DNA from: Micromonospora parva
GTDB lineage: Bacteria; Actinomycetota; Actinomycetes; Mycobacteriales; Micromonosporaceae
Assembly (NCBI RefSeq): GCF_000718515.1
Contig: NZ_JNZS01000023.1
Location: 1-64,000, forward strand
Length of the DNA stretch: 64,000 nucleotides
Direction of reading: 5' to 3'
The number at the start of each line of letters is the position of its first letter. The stretch's first letter is position 1. The translations under genes and the position numbers were made by a program. Positions 45,369 to 54,592 of the stretch are shown one piece after another. Below the pieces are notes generated by a model. That model was given only the letters and a program-made list of their open reading frames with translations, was not told the DNA's origin and searched no databases.

Positions 45369-45743
45369 CTACAGGTACGGCCGGGTGATGATCTCGATGG
45401 CGTGGCCGGCCGGGTCGAAGAAGTAGAAGCCCCGCCCACCGTGCTCGGTGTTGGTCTCCCCCTCCCGCTTCAGCTGCGGGTCGGCCCAGTACGTGATGCC
45501 ACGCCCCTCGACGAACGCCAGGCACCGCACGAACACCTCGTCGTCGACGAGGAACGCGTAGTGCTGCATCTGGATGTCCACCGGCGGCTCGGCGAACTGG
45601 AGCAGTACGCCGTCGTCCAACCGCACGTTGGCGAACGGCCCCCACGAGGGGGCCTCCGGCAGGTCGAACAGCTCGCGGTAGAACGCGGCCGAGGCGCTCT
45701 TGTCCTTGCTCGCGATGATGGTGTGGTTGAACGTGACTGTCAT
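45369..45743 (-). CDS. VOC family (glyoxalase-like) protein
   Basis: A 124-residue member of the vicinal oxygen chelate superfamily, with the beta-alpha-beta-beta-beta halves HTIIASKDKSASAAFYRELFDLPE and YAFLVDDEVFVRCLAF...GRGFYFFDPAGHAIEIITRPYL. Metal ligands may be His8, His62 and Glu near the C-terminus. Substrates in the family range from methylglyoxal to antibiotics, and none can be assigned. It stands alone with about 190 and 240 bp of flanking non-coding sequence. Confidence 0.88.
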   Translation of the reverse strand: MTVTFNHTIIASKDKSASAAFYRELFDLPEAPSWGPFANVRLDDGVLLQFAEPPVDIQMQHYAFLVDDEVFVRCLAFVEGRGITYWADPQLKREGETNTEHGGRGFYFFDPAGHAIEIITRPYL

Positions 45744-45984
45744 GCGTACGGTCTTCTTTCCGGTCGATCCGATGACCCGACCGCAGGCCCACAGCGTTCA
45801 CCCAGCCACGCAGATGACGAAGCCCCGGGGGCACCGACGCCCCGGATCCCGCACGAGAGACGCGGACGACGCGTCGATCTCGGCGTGGTGGCTGAAGTAG
45901 CCAGAACCTCCGGGGGGTAGGCCCATCTGGGGCGCGCACGGAGGCTAACACAGCGGCGCGGAGCAGCTGCCCCCCGAGAACCTG

Positions 45985-46758
45985 TCAGCGGGCCTCCGGG
46001 TCGAGGCCGAGCACGGCCCGTCCCCCGTCCACCGGCAGTGTCACCCCGTTGATGAAGCTCGCCGCGGGTGACAGTAGGTACGCGACCGCCTCGGCCACCT
46101 CGTCGGTACGCCCGATCCGGCCCACCGGGTGCAGCCGGTTCAGCTCGGTGGTGATCCACTCAGCCTGGGACGGCTCCTGAGCGGCCAGGAACTCTGCGTG
46201 CCGTTCGGTGGCGATCGAGCCGAGCGCTACCGCGTTGGCGCGGATGCCGTGCCGTCCGTACTCGACGGCCAGCGCCCGGGTCAGCCCCTCCACGGCGGCC
46301 TTCGCCGTCGCGTACGGCAGCGCACCGGGCACCGGTCGGCGGGCCTGGTGCGACGAGACGTTGACGATCGCGCCGCCGCTGGCGTGGGCCAGGAAGTGGC
46401 GGACGGCGACCGCGGCGCCCACCACCGCCGGGCGCAGGTTCACGGTGATCAGGTCCAGCACCGTGTCGGCCGACGCGGAGTGCAGCGCGGCGTCGCGGAA
46501 CACCGCCGCGTTGTTCACCCAGCCGGTCAGCGGCGCGGCCCGGTCCGCCAGCTCGACGGCGCGTTCGGCCACCTGCTCGTCGGCGGCGTCGCCGAGAACC
46601 GCGACGAGCCGATCGGCGGCCGGGTGGCCGGCCAACCAGTCCACAGCCTCGGCGTCGCGTTCCAGGACGACGACGGTGGCACCGGTGGCCACCAGCCGTT
46701 GCACCACAGCCCGGCCGACACCGCGCCCACCCCCGGTCACCACGTACGACGTGGGCAC
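45985..46758 (-). CDS. short-chain dehydrogenase/reductase
   Basis: A 257-residue SDR. The cofactor motif is TGGGRGVG, the structural motif NNAA, the catalytic serine is in VNVSSHQAR and the catalytic pair is YATAK. It starts at GTG 46758 directly after the DegV stop (46762), so it is probably co-transcribed with degV. Substrate unknown. Confidence 0.87.
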   Translation of the reverse strand: MPTSYVVTGGGRGVGRAVVQRLVATGATVVVLERDAEAVDWLAGHPAADRLVAVLGDAADEQVAERAVELADRAAPLTGWVNNAAVFRDAALHSASADTVLDLITVNLRPAVVGAAVAVRHFLAHASGGAIVNVSSHQARRPVPGALPYATAKAAVEGLTRALAVEYGRHGIRANAVALGSIATERHAEFLAAQEPSQAEWITTELNRLHPVGRIGRTDEVAEAVAYLLSPAASFINGVTLPVDGGRAVLGLDPEAR

Positions 46759-46761
46759 TGC

Positions 46762-47616
46762 TCAGCCCTGCGGGCGGCGGTGGACGACCACGCAGGCCAG
46801 CCCTGGCCCGGCGTGCGCCGCGATGACGGCACCCGCCTCGGAGACGTAGGTGTCGTGCAGCCGGTCGCCGAACCGTTCGGTCAGCGCGGCACGCAACGCC
46901 TCGGCCCGTTGCGGTGCGGCCAGGTGGTGCACCCCGAGGTCCACGTCGTCGTCGCCGGCCGCCTCGACGGCCAGGTCCACGAGGCGGGCCACTCCCCGGC
47001 TGGCGGTGCGGACCTTCTCGCGCAGCACGATCGCCCCGTCCGGCATGTGCATAATCGGCTTGACGGACAGCGCGGTGCCGACCAGCGCCTCGGCGGCGTT
47101 GATCCGGCCGCCGCGACGGAGGAACTCCAGCGTGTCGACGTAGAACCAGACGGTGGTGCGGGCCACGGCGGCGAGCGCCGCGTCGCGTACCACGGCAAGA
47201 TCGGCGCCGGCCTGGGCTGCGGTGGCGGCGGCGATGGCGGGAAAGCCCAGTCCCATGCCGGTCGAGCGGCTGTCCACGACCTCCACCCGGCCGTCCAGGT
47301 CGGCGGCGGCCAGCCGGGCGGCCTCCACGGTGCCGGACAGCGCGGCGGAGAGGTGCACCGAGACGATCCCGTCGGCGCCGGCGTCGAGCAGTTGGCGGTA
47401 CGTCCGGGCGAACTGCTCCGGTGCCGGGCGGGAGGTGGTCGCGGTGACCCGGCGGGCGCTCAGTGCGACTGTCGCGTCGGACGGCTGGGTCTCCACCCCC
47501 TCCAGCCCTTCCGCGCCGTTGAGGACGACGGTCAACGGCACGACGGTCAGCCGGTGCGCCTGCACCAGCTCGGGCGGAAGGTAGGCGGTGGAGTCGGTGA
47601 CAACCGCGACGGGCAT
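46762..47616 (-). CDS. DegV family fatty-acid-binding protein
   Basis: A 284-residue DegV protein that binds a fatty acid and, in Firmicutes, presents it to a FakA kinase. The start MPVAVVTDSTAYLPPELV and the block TSRPAPEQFARTYRQLLDAGADGIVSVHLSAALSGTVEAA carry the two ligand-site serines (in TTSRP and LSGT). ATG 47616 follows a leaderless -10 box; GTG 47625 is possible. No FakA-like gene is in the window. Its location matches Rv2417c in synteny. Confidence 0.92.
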   Translation of the reverse strand: MPVAVVTDSTAYLPPELVQAHRLTVVPLTVVLNGAEGLEGVETQPSDATVALSARRVTATTSRPAPEQFARTYRQLLDAGADGIVSVHLSAALSGTVEAARLAAADLDGRVEVVDSRSTGMGLGFPAIAAATAAQAGADLAVVRDAALAAVARTTVWFYVDTLEFLRRGGRINAAEALVGTALSVKPIMHMPDGAIVLREKVRTASRGVARLVDLAVEAAGDDDVDLGVHHLAAPQRAEALRAALTERFGDRLHDTYVSEAGAVIAAHAGPGLACVVVHRRPQG

Positions 47617-47623
47617 GCCCGGC

Positions 47624-47629
47624 ACGCTA
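47624..47629 (-). promoter_or_regulatory. leaderless -10 box, degV
   Basis: TAGCGT on the minus strand, GCCGGGC (7 nt), then ATG 47616. Confidence 0.55.
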
Positions 47630-47664
47630 GCCGATCGAGGCCGCGAACGCCGAGGCGCGATTGC

Positions 47665-48294
47665 TCAGACCGCGTCGACGGCGACCGGTGCGGTGATGAG
47701 GCCGACGTTGTGCGCCCGCAACTGCCATCCACGGACGTCGTCGTGACGCAGTTCGGTCCAGTGGCAGTTGGCCAACGAGCCGACGGTGCGCAGCACGGCA
47801 TTGTCCCAACCGAGCAGGTGACCGATGCCCTGCCGGGAGCCGCCACCGTGCGTGGCGATCACCACGGTGCCGCCCGCGGCCGCTTCGGCTGCCTCCTGCA
47901 ACGCGACACCGACCCGTTCGCCGAGGTCGTGCAGGGGCTCCAGGCCCGCCCCCGGGTCGGGGTCGCCGGCTCGCCAGCGCGCGTACTCGTCGGGAAAGCG
48001 CGCGGCGACCTCGGTGAGGTGCAGACCCTGCCACTGGCCGAAGTGCCGCTCACGGAGCCGGGCGTCGGTGCGGACCGGCAGCCCGGTCAGCGCCGCGAGC
48101 GCGGCGGCGGTGTCCGCGGCGCGGCTCAGGTCGCTGGCCACGATCGCGTCGGGCCGCAGCGCCGCGAGCAGCGGGGCGGCGGCGCGGGCCTGGTCGCGGC
48201 CCAGCTCGTTGAGGGGTACGTCGGTCTGCCCCTGGACGCGGTTGGCGGCGTTCCAGTCGGTGTTGCCGTGCCGCCAGACGATCAGTCGGCTCAT
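47665..48294 (-). CDS. histidine phosphatase family protein
   Basis: A 209-residue phosphatase of the phosphoglycerate-mutase-like superfamily. The catalytic motif is RHGNTDWN near residue 9, and the second His is in VIATHGGG. In M. tuberculosis the syntenic gene (Rv2419c) encodes glucosyl-3-phosphoglycerate phosphatase, so that activity is a reasonable but unproven guess here. The start overlaps rsfS by 4 nt. Confidence 0.88.
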   Translation of the reverse strand: MSRLIVWRHGNTDWNAANRVQGQTDVPLNELGRDQARAAAPLLAALRPDAIVASDLSRAADTAAALAALTGLPVRTDARLRERHFGQWQGLHLTEVAARFPDEYARWRAGDPDPGAGLEPLHDLGERVGVALQEAAEAAAGGTVVIATHGGGSRQGIGHLLGWDNAVLRTVGSLANCHWTELRHDDVRGWQLRAHNVGLITAPVAVDAV

Positions 48295-48698
48295 TCGGCG
48301 GCGGCGGACCCGCTGGCGTCGGCCTCGACCAGGTCGCGATCGACGAACGGGATGGTGGGGCAGTCCTTCCAGAGGCGGTCGAGCCCGTAGAACTCGCGCT
48401 CCTCGGTGTGCTGGACGTGCACCACGATGTCGACGTAGTCGAGCAGCACCCAGCGGCCACCGCGCTCGCCCTCGCGCCGCACCGGCTTCGCCTTCTCCGG
48501 AAGCTCCAGCAGGCTCTCCTCGATGGCGTCGACGATGGCCAGCACCTGACGCTCATTGGGGGCGGCGGCGAGCACGAACGCGTCGGTGATGGCGAGCTGG
48601 TCGCCGACGTCGATGATCGTGATGTCCTGCGCCTTCTTGTCGGCGGCGGCCTGGGCGGCCGCGATAGCCAGCTCGTGAGCGCGTTCGGAAACTGTCAC
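48291..48698 (-). CDS. rsfS: ribosomal silencing factor RsfS
   Basis: A 135-residue protein that binds L14 on the 50S subunit and blocks subunit joining in starvation. The RsfS domain is intact: DITIIDVGDQLAITDAFVLAAAPNERQVLAIVDAIEESL, WVLLDYVDIVVHVQHTEEREFYGLDRLW. GTG 48698 has AAGGAG 6 nt upstream. A 3-gene run nadD - rsfS - phosphatase is transcribed leftward; nadD ends 110 bp upstream. Confidence 0.95.
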   Translation of the reverse strand: MTVSERAHELAIAAAQAAADKKAQDITIIDVGDQLAITDAFVLAAAPNERQVLAIVDAIEESLLELPEKAKPVRREGERGGRWVLLDYVDIVVHVQHTEEREFYGLDRLWKDCPTIPFVDRDLVEADASGSAAAE

Positions 48699-48808
48699 CG
48701 TTCTCCTTCGATCAAGCGTGCGATCCTCCAAGCGTCTCATACCCGACGGCATCGCGATCGTGCAGTTCTGCCCGGTTAGCTGCACAAACCTGGGCATAAC
48801 GGGTGCGC

Positions 48809-49405
48809 TCAGCGCTGATAGAGGCTCCGCTTGGCGATGTACTGCACCACACCGTCGGGCACCAGATACCAAACCGGCTCACCTCTGGCGACCCGGGCGC
48901 GGCAGTCGGTCGACGAGATGGACATCGCGGGCACCTGGATCAGGCTGACGGTGTCCGCCGGAAGGTGCTTGTCGCTCAGCGGGAAGCCGGGCCGGGTCAC
49001 CCCGATGAAGTGCGCCAGCTCGAAGATCTCGTCCAGGTCCTTCCAGGACAGGATGCGTTGCAGGGCGTCCGCGCCGGTGATGAAGAAGAGCTGCACCTTC
49101 GGGCCGTACTCAGCCTGGAGGTCACGCAGCGTGTCGACGGTGTAGGTGGGTCCGCTGCGGTCGATGTCGACCCGGCTGACCTGGAAGCGGGGGTTGGAGG
49201 CGGTGGCGATGACGGTCATCAGGTACCGGTCCTCGGCCGGGCTGACCGGCTCGTCGGCCTTCTGCCACGGCTGGCCGGTGGGGACGAAGACCACCTCGTC
49301 CAGGCCGAACCGGTCCGCCACCTCGCTGGCCGCGACGAGGTGCCCGTGGTGGATCGGGTCGAAGGTGCCACCCATGATCCCGATCCGCCGGATATCTTCC
49401 TCCAC
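48809..49405 (-). CDS. nadD: nicotinate-nucleotide adenylyltransferase
   Basis: Converts nicotinate mononucleotide and ATP to deamido-NAD in NAD biosynthesis. The 198-residue protein begins [23 protein letters not shown] with the HxGH-type nucleotidyltransferase motif, and has the later [31 protein letters not shown] 49405 follows a leaderless box by 6 nt, and the conserved sequence starts there. Confidence 0.96.
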   Translation of the reverse strand: MEEDIRRIGIMGGTFDPIHHGHLVAASEVADRFGLDEVVFVPTGQPWQKADEPVSPAEDRYLMTVIATASNPRFQVSRVDIDRSGPTYTVDTLRDLQAEYGPKVQLFFITGADALQRILSWKDLDEIFELAHFIGVTRPGFPLSDKHLPADTVSLIQVPAMSISSTDCRARVARGEPVWYLVPDGVVQYIAKRSLYQR

Positions 49406-49411
49406 CCAGTG

Positions 49412-49417
49412 ATCGTA
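49412..49417 (-). promoter_or_regulatory. leaderless -10 box, nadD
   Basis: TACGAT on the minus strand, CACTGG (6 nt), then GTG 49405. It lies about 140 bp from the divergent PadR gene. Confidence 0.5.
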
Positions 49418-49559
49418 GGCCGAGCGTCGTTGACGACCGTCCCGGCCCGGCACCGTCGGCCCGTGCGTCGCCGGACATCGGTGCGACAGGGGGTCGCGGC
49501 AGCCTGCACGGCGGCGTATATTCGTAGACGAGTAGCCGTCGACGAGCGAGGGGGTCGTC

Positions 49560-50228
49560 GTGCCGAAGCGGCGCAAGGTCGGCAACCTGCTGGCGCTGGC
49601 CGTGCTGTCCGCCCTGGTCCAGCGGCCCATGCACCCGTACGAGATCGCCACCGCACTCCGCGCCTGGGGCAAGGACCAGGACATGGAGTTCAAGTGGGGG
49701 TCCTTCTACACGGTGATCGGCAACCTGGACAAACACCACCTGATCGAGGCGGTGGAGAGCCTGCGCGAGGGCCGCCGCCCGGAACGCACCGTCTACCGGA
49801 TCACCGACGCCGGGCGGGCGGAGCTGATCGACTGGGCCCGCGAGCTGGTCTCCACCCCGATGGCGGAGCACCCCCGCTTCCGGGCCGGGCTGTCAGTGCT
49901 CGCCGCGTTGCACCCCGACGAGGCCACCGACCTGCTGCGGCAACGGCTCTCCCGGCTGGAGGACGCGATCCGCCAGGACCGCGAAACGCTCGACGCGCAC
50001 CTGCGGGAGATTCCCCGGCTGTTCCTGGTGGAGTCGGAGTACGACCTCGCCATCCGGGACGCGGAGGCAGCCTGGCTACGGGCCCTGCTCGCCGAGCTGA
50101 CCTCGGGAAGCTACCCCGGCCTGGACACCTGGCGGGCCTTCCACGAGACCGGCGAGATGCCCGCCGAACTGACCGATCTGGCCGAGAGAACCAGCACCGA
50201 CAGCCGCGGGGGTGATCCCACCGGCTGA
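49560..50228 (+). CDS. PadR family transcriptional regulator
   Basis: A 222-residue regulator with an N-terminal PadR winged helix ([58 protein letters not shown]) and a C-terminal Vir-like helical dimerisation domain. GTG 49560 has a G-rich GAGGGGG site upstream. The AT-rich TATATTCGTAGACGAGT (about 49518-49534) before the gene may hold its promoter or operator. It is followed by a hairpin and an FAD monooxygenase that it plausibly regulates. Confidence 0.9.
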   Translation: MPKRRKVGNLLALAVLSALVQRPMHPYEIATALRAWGKDQDMEFKWGSFYTVIGNLDKHHLIEAVESLREGRRPERTVYRITDAGRAELIDWARELVSTPMAEHPRFRAGLSVLAALHPDEATDLLRQRLSRLEDAIRQDRETLDAHLREIPRLFLVESEYDLAIRDAEAAWLRALLAELTSGSYPGLDTWRAFHETGEMPAELTDLAERTSTDSRGGDPTG

Positions 50229-50234
50229 AAGAAC

Positions 50235-50270
50235 GGCCCCGGCGAGGTGCGCCAACACCTCACCGGGGCC
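50235..50270 (+). terminator. terminator after PadR gene
   Basis: Arms 50235-50249 and 50256-50270 pair over 15 positions with one mismatch, and the loop is CGCCAA. It begins 6 nt after the stop codon and precedes the monooxygenase, so it may be an attenuator if both genes share a transcript. Confidence 0.65.
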
Positions 50271-50343
50271 CTGACCCCGAACCGACGCCTGGGAAGGCAC
50301 CCGGCCCGAAGCGGCAACCACGAGGATAACCGGGCTCCCTCCC

Positions 50344-50401
50344 AGGTCCGCGTGCCCGCGCACCGACCACACCAGGTCCGCGCGTCGGCACCGACCACAC
50401 C
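50344..50401. repeat. direct repeats upstream of the FAD monooxygenase
   Basis: Two adjacent units of 28-30 bp, each AGGTCCGCG ... GCACCGACCACACC, lie at 50344-50373 and 50374-50401. They end 12 nt before the start codon, next to the ribosome binding site. Confidence 0.75.
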
Positions 50402-50413
50402 AAGGGAGAGACC

Positions 50414-51619
50414 ATGACCACGGTACGAACCGCGACCGTCATCGGCGGTGGCATCGCCGGGCCGGTGACAGCGCTCGCGCTGCGCCGCGCCGGCATCACC
50501 GCAACCGTCTACGAGGCGTACCCGAGCACGGCCACCGGCATCGGCGGCACCCTCGCCCTCGCGCCCAACGGGATGGCGGCGCTGCGGACGGTCGGCGTCC
50601 ACGACGCGGTGACGGCGATCGCCACACCGATCGGACGCAACGCCCTGGCTGTCGGCCGCCGACGCATCGACCTGCCCACCCTGACCGGGGTGCCGCCGCT
50701 GCACGTGGTGCACCGGGCCGAGCTTCACCAGGTGCTGCACGATCAGGCGTCCGCTGAGGGCGTGCCGTTCGCGTACGGCAAGCGGCTGGTCGCCGCCGAG
50801 CAGACCGGCGACGGCGTGATCGCCCGTTTCGAGGACGGCAGCACCGCCACCGCCGACATCCTCGTCGGCGCGGACGGAATCCGCTCCACGGTCCGGAGTC
50901 TCATCGACCCGGCCGCGCCCGGCCCTCATTTCACCGGGTTGCTCGGCTTCGAGGCGGTGGCCCGACACGAGGTCGACGCCGAGCCGGGCACGATGACGTT
51001 CGCGTTCGGGCGACAGGGCTACTACCTGTACTGGCCGGAGCCCAGTGGCGGCACCCGGTGGGGGGCCAACCTGCCGCAGCAGCGGCCGATGAGCCTGGTC
51101 GAGGCCCGGGCGGTGCCGGCGGAGCAGTGGCTGGACACGCTGCGCAGCAGCTACGGCGACGACGACCCGGGCCGGGACCTGATGGCGACCAGCAACGCCG
51201 CCGACCTCCAGGTGGTCGGGTCGTTGCAGATCATGCCGCCGGTGCCGCACTGGCATCGGGGCCGGATGGTGCTGGTCGGCGACGCGGCGCACGCGCCGTC
51301 GAACAGTTCGGGGCAGGGCGCGTCACTGGCCATCGAGAGCGCCGTGCAACTCGCCCGCTGCCTCCGCGACCTGCCGGACGTCGAGGCGGCGTTCGACGCG
51401 TACGTGCGGCTGCGTCGTACCCGGGTGGAGAAGGTGGCGGCGCGCGCGGCCCGGATCAACCACGCGAAGGCTCCCGGGGCAGTCGCGCGGACGCTGATGC
51501 CGTTGCTGATGCCACTGATGGTGCGCACGGTGCTGGACCCGGAGAAGACCGTCGCCGACGAGCAGCGCTACGTCATCGACTGGGACGCGCCGGTCACTGC
51601 GGTACCCGCCCCGCGCTGA
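50414..51619 (+). CDS. FAD-dependent monooxygenase
   Basis: A 401-residue group A flavoprotein hydroxylase (PHBH-like fold). It has the dinucleotide motif VIGGGIAGPVTALALRRAGI, the DG motif VGADGIRSTVRSL and the GD motif MVLVGDAAHAPSNSSGQGASLAIE. The substrate is unknown; the family includes phenol, salicylate and tetracycline hydroxylases. ATG 50414 has AAGGGAGAG 4-5 nt upstream. Downstream of a PadR gene, it is likely inducible. Confidence 0.9.
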   Translation: MTTVRTATVIGGGIAGPVTALALRRAGITATVYEAYPSTATGIGGTLALAPNGMAALRTVGVHDAVTAIATPIGRNALAVGRRRIDLPTLTGVPPLHVVHRAELHQVLHDQASAEGVPFAYGKRLVAAEQTGDGVIARFEDGSTATADILVGADGIRSTVRSLIDPAAPGPHFTGLLGFEAVARHEVDAEPGTMTFAFGRQGYYLYWPEPSGGTRWGANLPQQRPMSLVEARAVPAEQWLDTLRSSYGDDDPGRDLMATSNAADLQVVGSLQIMPPVPHWHRGRMVLVGDAAHAPSNSSGQGASLAIESAVQLARCLRDLPDVEAAFDAYVRLRRTRVEKVAARAARINHAKAPGAVARTLMPLLMPLMVRTVLDPEKTVADEQRYVIDWDAPVTAVPAPR

Positions 51620-51628
51620 GGTTGTGGG

Positions 51629-51660
51629 CCAGCGGGGTGGCCGGCCGGCCACCCCGCTGG
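51629..51660. terminator. bidirectional terminator
   Basis: Perfect 14-bp arms (51629-51642 with 51647-51660) around GGCC, a full palindrome, in the 48-bp gap between convergent genes. Confidence 0.85.
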
Positions 51661-51667
51661 TCAACGT

Positions 51668-54184
51668 TCAGGCCGAGGCGGCGGCCACCGCCGTCCGGGC
51701 GACCAGCGCGCGGCGCAGGTCGTCGGCGGCGTCGGTCACCACCCGGCGCAGGCCGGGGGTCAGGTCGTCGCGGGCCAGCAACGCCGCGGCCGCCTCCCGG
51801 GTCGGCTGCGCCACGGCGTAGCGGGGGAACGCCAGGGCCGCCACCCGGTCGGCCGTCCAGGGGGTACGCCGGCGCGCGGCGGCCGGCATCTCCGCGAAGT
51901 ACCGATCGACGTACGCGGCGGTCAGCTCGGCCTGCTCGGGTTGCCAGAACCCCTCGGCTGTCGCTTCCAACAGCCGGTTGGACAGGTCGTCGCCCCGCAC
52001 GATGATCTCCCAGGCCGCCTGCTTCGCCGCCGGGTCGGGCAGTGCGGCCCGGCACCGCGCGGCCCGTTCCGCGCCAGCGGAGCTGACGTCTGCGGCCGCC
52101 TCGATGGCGATCTCCGCCTCGCCCGCGGCACCCAGCACCACCAGTCGGCGCAGCACCGCCCAGCGCAGCTCCGCGTCGACCTTCAGGCCGGCCGGCACGT
52201 CCCGGCCGGCGAGCCAGCCGACGAGCAGGTCGGCGTCGGTGGTGGCGGCGATCCAGCCCCGTGCGGCGGCGAGCTGCAACGACTCCCCGGCCGGCGCGCC
52301 GTCGAGCAGGCGCCGGCACGCCTCGGCGACCCGGGCCAACGCTGTCGAGCGGGTCAGCGGGTCGAGGTATCGGTCGATCAGTGACCGACTGAGCGTCAGC
52401 ACGTCCTCCGCAATGATCACCTCGGTCTCGGTGGGCAGCGCGGCGACGATCAGGTCGACCAGGCCGGCGACCGGCCGCTCCCCGTCGGTCACCGCGTCCA
52501 GCGCCTCACCCCACAGCACCGCCCGGGCCAGCGGGTCGGTCAGGCCGGGCAGCACCAGCGGGACGGCCTCGGCCGACGCCGGGTCGAGACGCACCTTGGC
52601 GAAGGTGAGGTCACCGTCGTTGAGCAGCAGCAGCCGGGCCGCCGGCTCACCCGTCAGCTGACCCAGCACGGTGCGCCCACCGTCGGCGGCCGGGTCGATG
52701 TCCACCTCGTCGCGCCGGACGGTGCCGTCCGCCGCATAGCGGCCCACGCCGATCCGGTGCGGGCGCAGCACCGGGTGCGACTCGGGTGCGGTCTGCACCA
52801 CGGCGACCTCGGTGTAGCGGCCGTCGGCGTCGACGGCGACCTCGGCGCGCAACGTGTTGACCTGCGGCTGGCGCAACCACAGCTCGGCCCAACCGGACAG
52901 CTCCCGCCCACTGCTGGCGGAGAGGCTGGTGAGCAGGTCGTCGAGGGTGGCGTTGCCGAAGCGGTGCGCCGCGAAGTGCGCGTTCAGGCCGGCCAGGAAC
53001 GCCTCGTCGCCGAGCCACGCGACCAGCTGCCGCAGCACGCTGGCCCCCTTGGCGTACGAGATGCCGTCGAAGTTGAGCAGGCCCTCGTCGGCGTCGGCCA
53101 CCTCCTGCGGGGCGACCGGGTGGGTGGAGGGGCGCTGGTCGGCTGCATACCCCCAGGCCTTGCGGCGCATGGCGAAGGTGGTCCAGGACTGGTCGAAGCG
53201 GGTCGCCTCGGCGGTGACCCGGGTGCCCAGGTATTCGGCGAAGGACTCGTTCAACCACAGGTCGTCCCACCAGCGCATGGTGACCAGGTCACCGAACCAC
53301 ATGTGGGCCATCTCGTGGGCGATGGTGCCGGCCCGCTGCTCGCGCTGGGTGTCGGTGACCGCCGAGCGGAAGATGTAGTCGTCGCGGAAGGTGACGATGC
53401 CCGGGTTCTCCATCGCCCCGGCGTTGAACTCGGGCACGAACGCCTGGTCGTACTTGCCGAACGGGTAGCGCTCGGTGAAGAGCTGGTGGAACCGGTCCAG
53501 GCACTGCCGGGTGACGGTAAAGATCTCGTCGGCGTCGGCGTCCAGGTGCTCGGCCTGCGACTGGCGGCAGTAGATGCCCAGCGGTACGCCGTCGTGCTCG
53601 GCCCGCCGGACGTGGTACGGCCCGGCGATCAACGAGAAGAAGTAGGTGGCCAGGGGCGCGCTCGGGGCGAACTCCCAGCGCCCGGGGGCCGGGTTGGCGG
53701 CCAGCTCGGCGTTGCCCGCGACGAGCCACTGCGGTGGTGCGGTCACCGAGAGGGTGAACGGGGCCTTGAGGTCGGGCTGGTCGAAGGCGGCGAAGATGCG
53801 CTGCGCGTTGTCGAGGAAGGACATCGCGTAGAGATAGGTCTCGCCGTCGGCCGGGTCGACGAAGCGGTGCATCCCCTCGCCCGCGTTGGAGTACGCCATC
53901 TCCGCCTCGACGACGAGCGTGTTCTCCGCGGCCAGGTCACCGATCGGCAGCCGGTTGTCGGTGAGCAAATCGAGGTCGAGGTCACTGTCGTTGAGGCGTA
54001 CCCCGAGCAGTTTGGCGGGCTTGACCTCGGCGAAGGTCGCGGCGCCGGCGGTCGCCCGGAACCGGATCTCGACGCGGGAACGGAACACGTCACCGTCACC
54101 GGTCAGGTCGAGGTCCACCTGATAGGACTCGACAGTAATCGCCGCGCCACGCGCGGTCGCCTCTACACGGGTCAGGCTCGGCAT
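51668..54184 (-). CDS. pepN: aminopeptidase N (M1 family)
   Basis: A zinc metallo-aminopeptidase of 838 residues that removes N-terminal residues from peptides. The exopeptidase motif is FNAGAMENPGIVTF, and the zinc site is HEMAHMWFGDLVTMRWWDDLWLNESFAEY (HExxH with a downstream Glu). A long C-terminal helical domain follows. No signal peptide, so cytoplasmic. ATG 54184 starts the recognisable protein, with AGGA 7 nt upstream. Divergent from the DUF397 gene. Confidence 0.95.
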   Translation of the reverse strand: MPSLTRVEATARGAAITVESYQVDLDLTGDGDVFRSRVEIRFRATAGAATFAEVKPAKLLGVRLNDSDLDLDLLTDNRLPIGDLAAENTLVVEAEMAYSNAGEGMHRFVDPADGETYLYAMSFLDNAQRIFAAFDQPDLKAPFTLSVTAPPQWLVAGNAELAANPAPGRWEFAPSAPLATYFFSLIAGPYHVRRAEHDGVPLGIYCRQSQAEHLDADADEIFTVTRQCLDRFHQLFTERYPFGKYDQAFVPEFNAGAMENPGIVTFRDDYIFRSAVTDTQREQRAGTIAHEMAHMWFGDLVTMRWWDDLWLNESFAEYLGTRVTAEATRFDQSWTTFAMRRKAWGYAADQRPSTHPVAPQEVADADEGLLNFDGISYAKGASVLRQLVAWLGDEAFLAGLNAHFAAHRFGNATLDDLLTSLSASSGRELSGWAELWLRQPQVNTLRAEVAVDADGRYTEVAVVQTAPESHPVLRPHRIGVGRYAADGTVRRDEVDIDPAADGGRTVLGQLTGEPAARLLLLNDGDLTFAKVRLDPASAEAVPLVLPGLTDPLARAVLWGEALDAVTDGERPVAGLVDLIVAALPTETEVIIAEDVLTLSRSLIDRYLDPLTRSTALARVAEACRRLLDGAPAGESLQLAAARGWIAATTDADLLVGWLAGRDVPAGLKVDAELRWAVLRRLVVLGAAGEAEIAIEAAADVSSAGAERAARCRAALPDPAAKQAAWEIIVRGDDLSNRLLEATAEGFWQPEQAELTAAYVDRYFAEMPAAARRRTPWTADRVAALAFPRYAVAQPTREAAAALLARDDLTPGLRRVVTDAADDLRRALVARTAVAAASA

Positions 54185-54253
54185 CCGCTTATCCTGCCCG
54201 ATGGGGATCGGCACCCGGTCACCAGACGACCCTCGGCACTGGAGGAAAGAACC

Positions 54254-54472
54254 ATGGCGCAGCACCCCAAGGGCGACTTCGACCTCTCTCGGGCGGTCTG
54301 GCAGCGGGCCGAGGGGGACACCTCCGACAGCGCCGTTGAGGTCGCGTTCGTCGACGACCTGATCGGCATGCGTAACTCGGCCGAGCCGGACGGGCCGGTG
54401 CTGGTCTTCACCCAGGCCGAGTGGGACGCCTTCGTGGCCGGCGCGCAGGACGGCGAGTTCGACCTGGACTGA
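54254..54472 (+). CDS. DUF397 domain-containing protein
   Basis: A 72-residue DUF397 protein, an actinomycete-specific small domain: FDLSRAVWQRAEGDTSDSAVEVAFVDDLIGMRNSAEPDGPVLVFTQAEWDAFVAGAQDGEF. These usually stand next to a BldD-like or XRE regulator; none is present within the flanking genes here, so it is an orphan copy. A GGAGGAAAG site lies 5-6 nt before ATG 54254. Confidence 0.9.
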   Translation: MAQHPKGDFDLSRAVWQRAEGDTSDSAVEVAFVDDLIGMRNSAEPDGPVLVFTQAEWDAFVAGAQDGEFDLD

Positions 54473-54592
54473 TCGCGCCCGCCGACCCGTCGGTGCTGGA
54501 TCGCCGTGCCGGTGCCCGTGCTGCGGACACCGGCACGGCCACGCGGGCGGCCGGGTCGACGCCCTCCCGGGTCGACCACCCGGGGCCGCTGG

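Noticed and set aside
46129..48390. Long plus-strand open frame opposite SDR, degV and the phosphatase
   Set aside because: It is antisense to well-supported genes and full of His/Gly/Arg/Gln repeats without any known motif.
52757..54220. Plus-strand frame running into the DUF397 gene
   Set aside because: It is antisense to pepN. A strong ribosome binding site marks the true DUF397 start at 54254.
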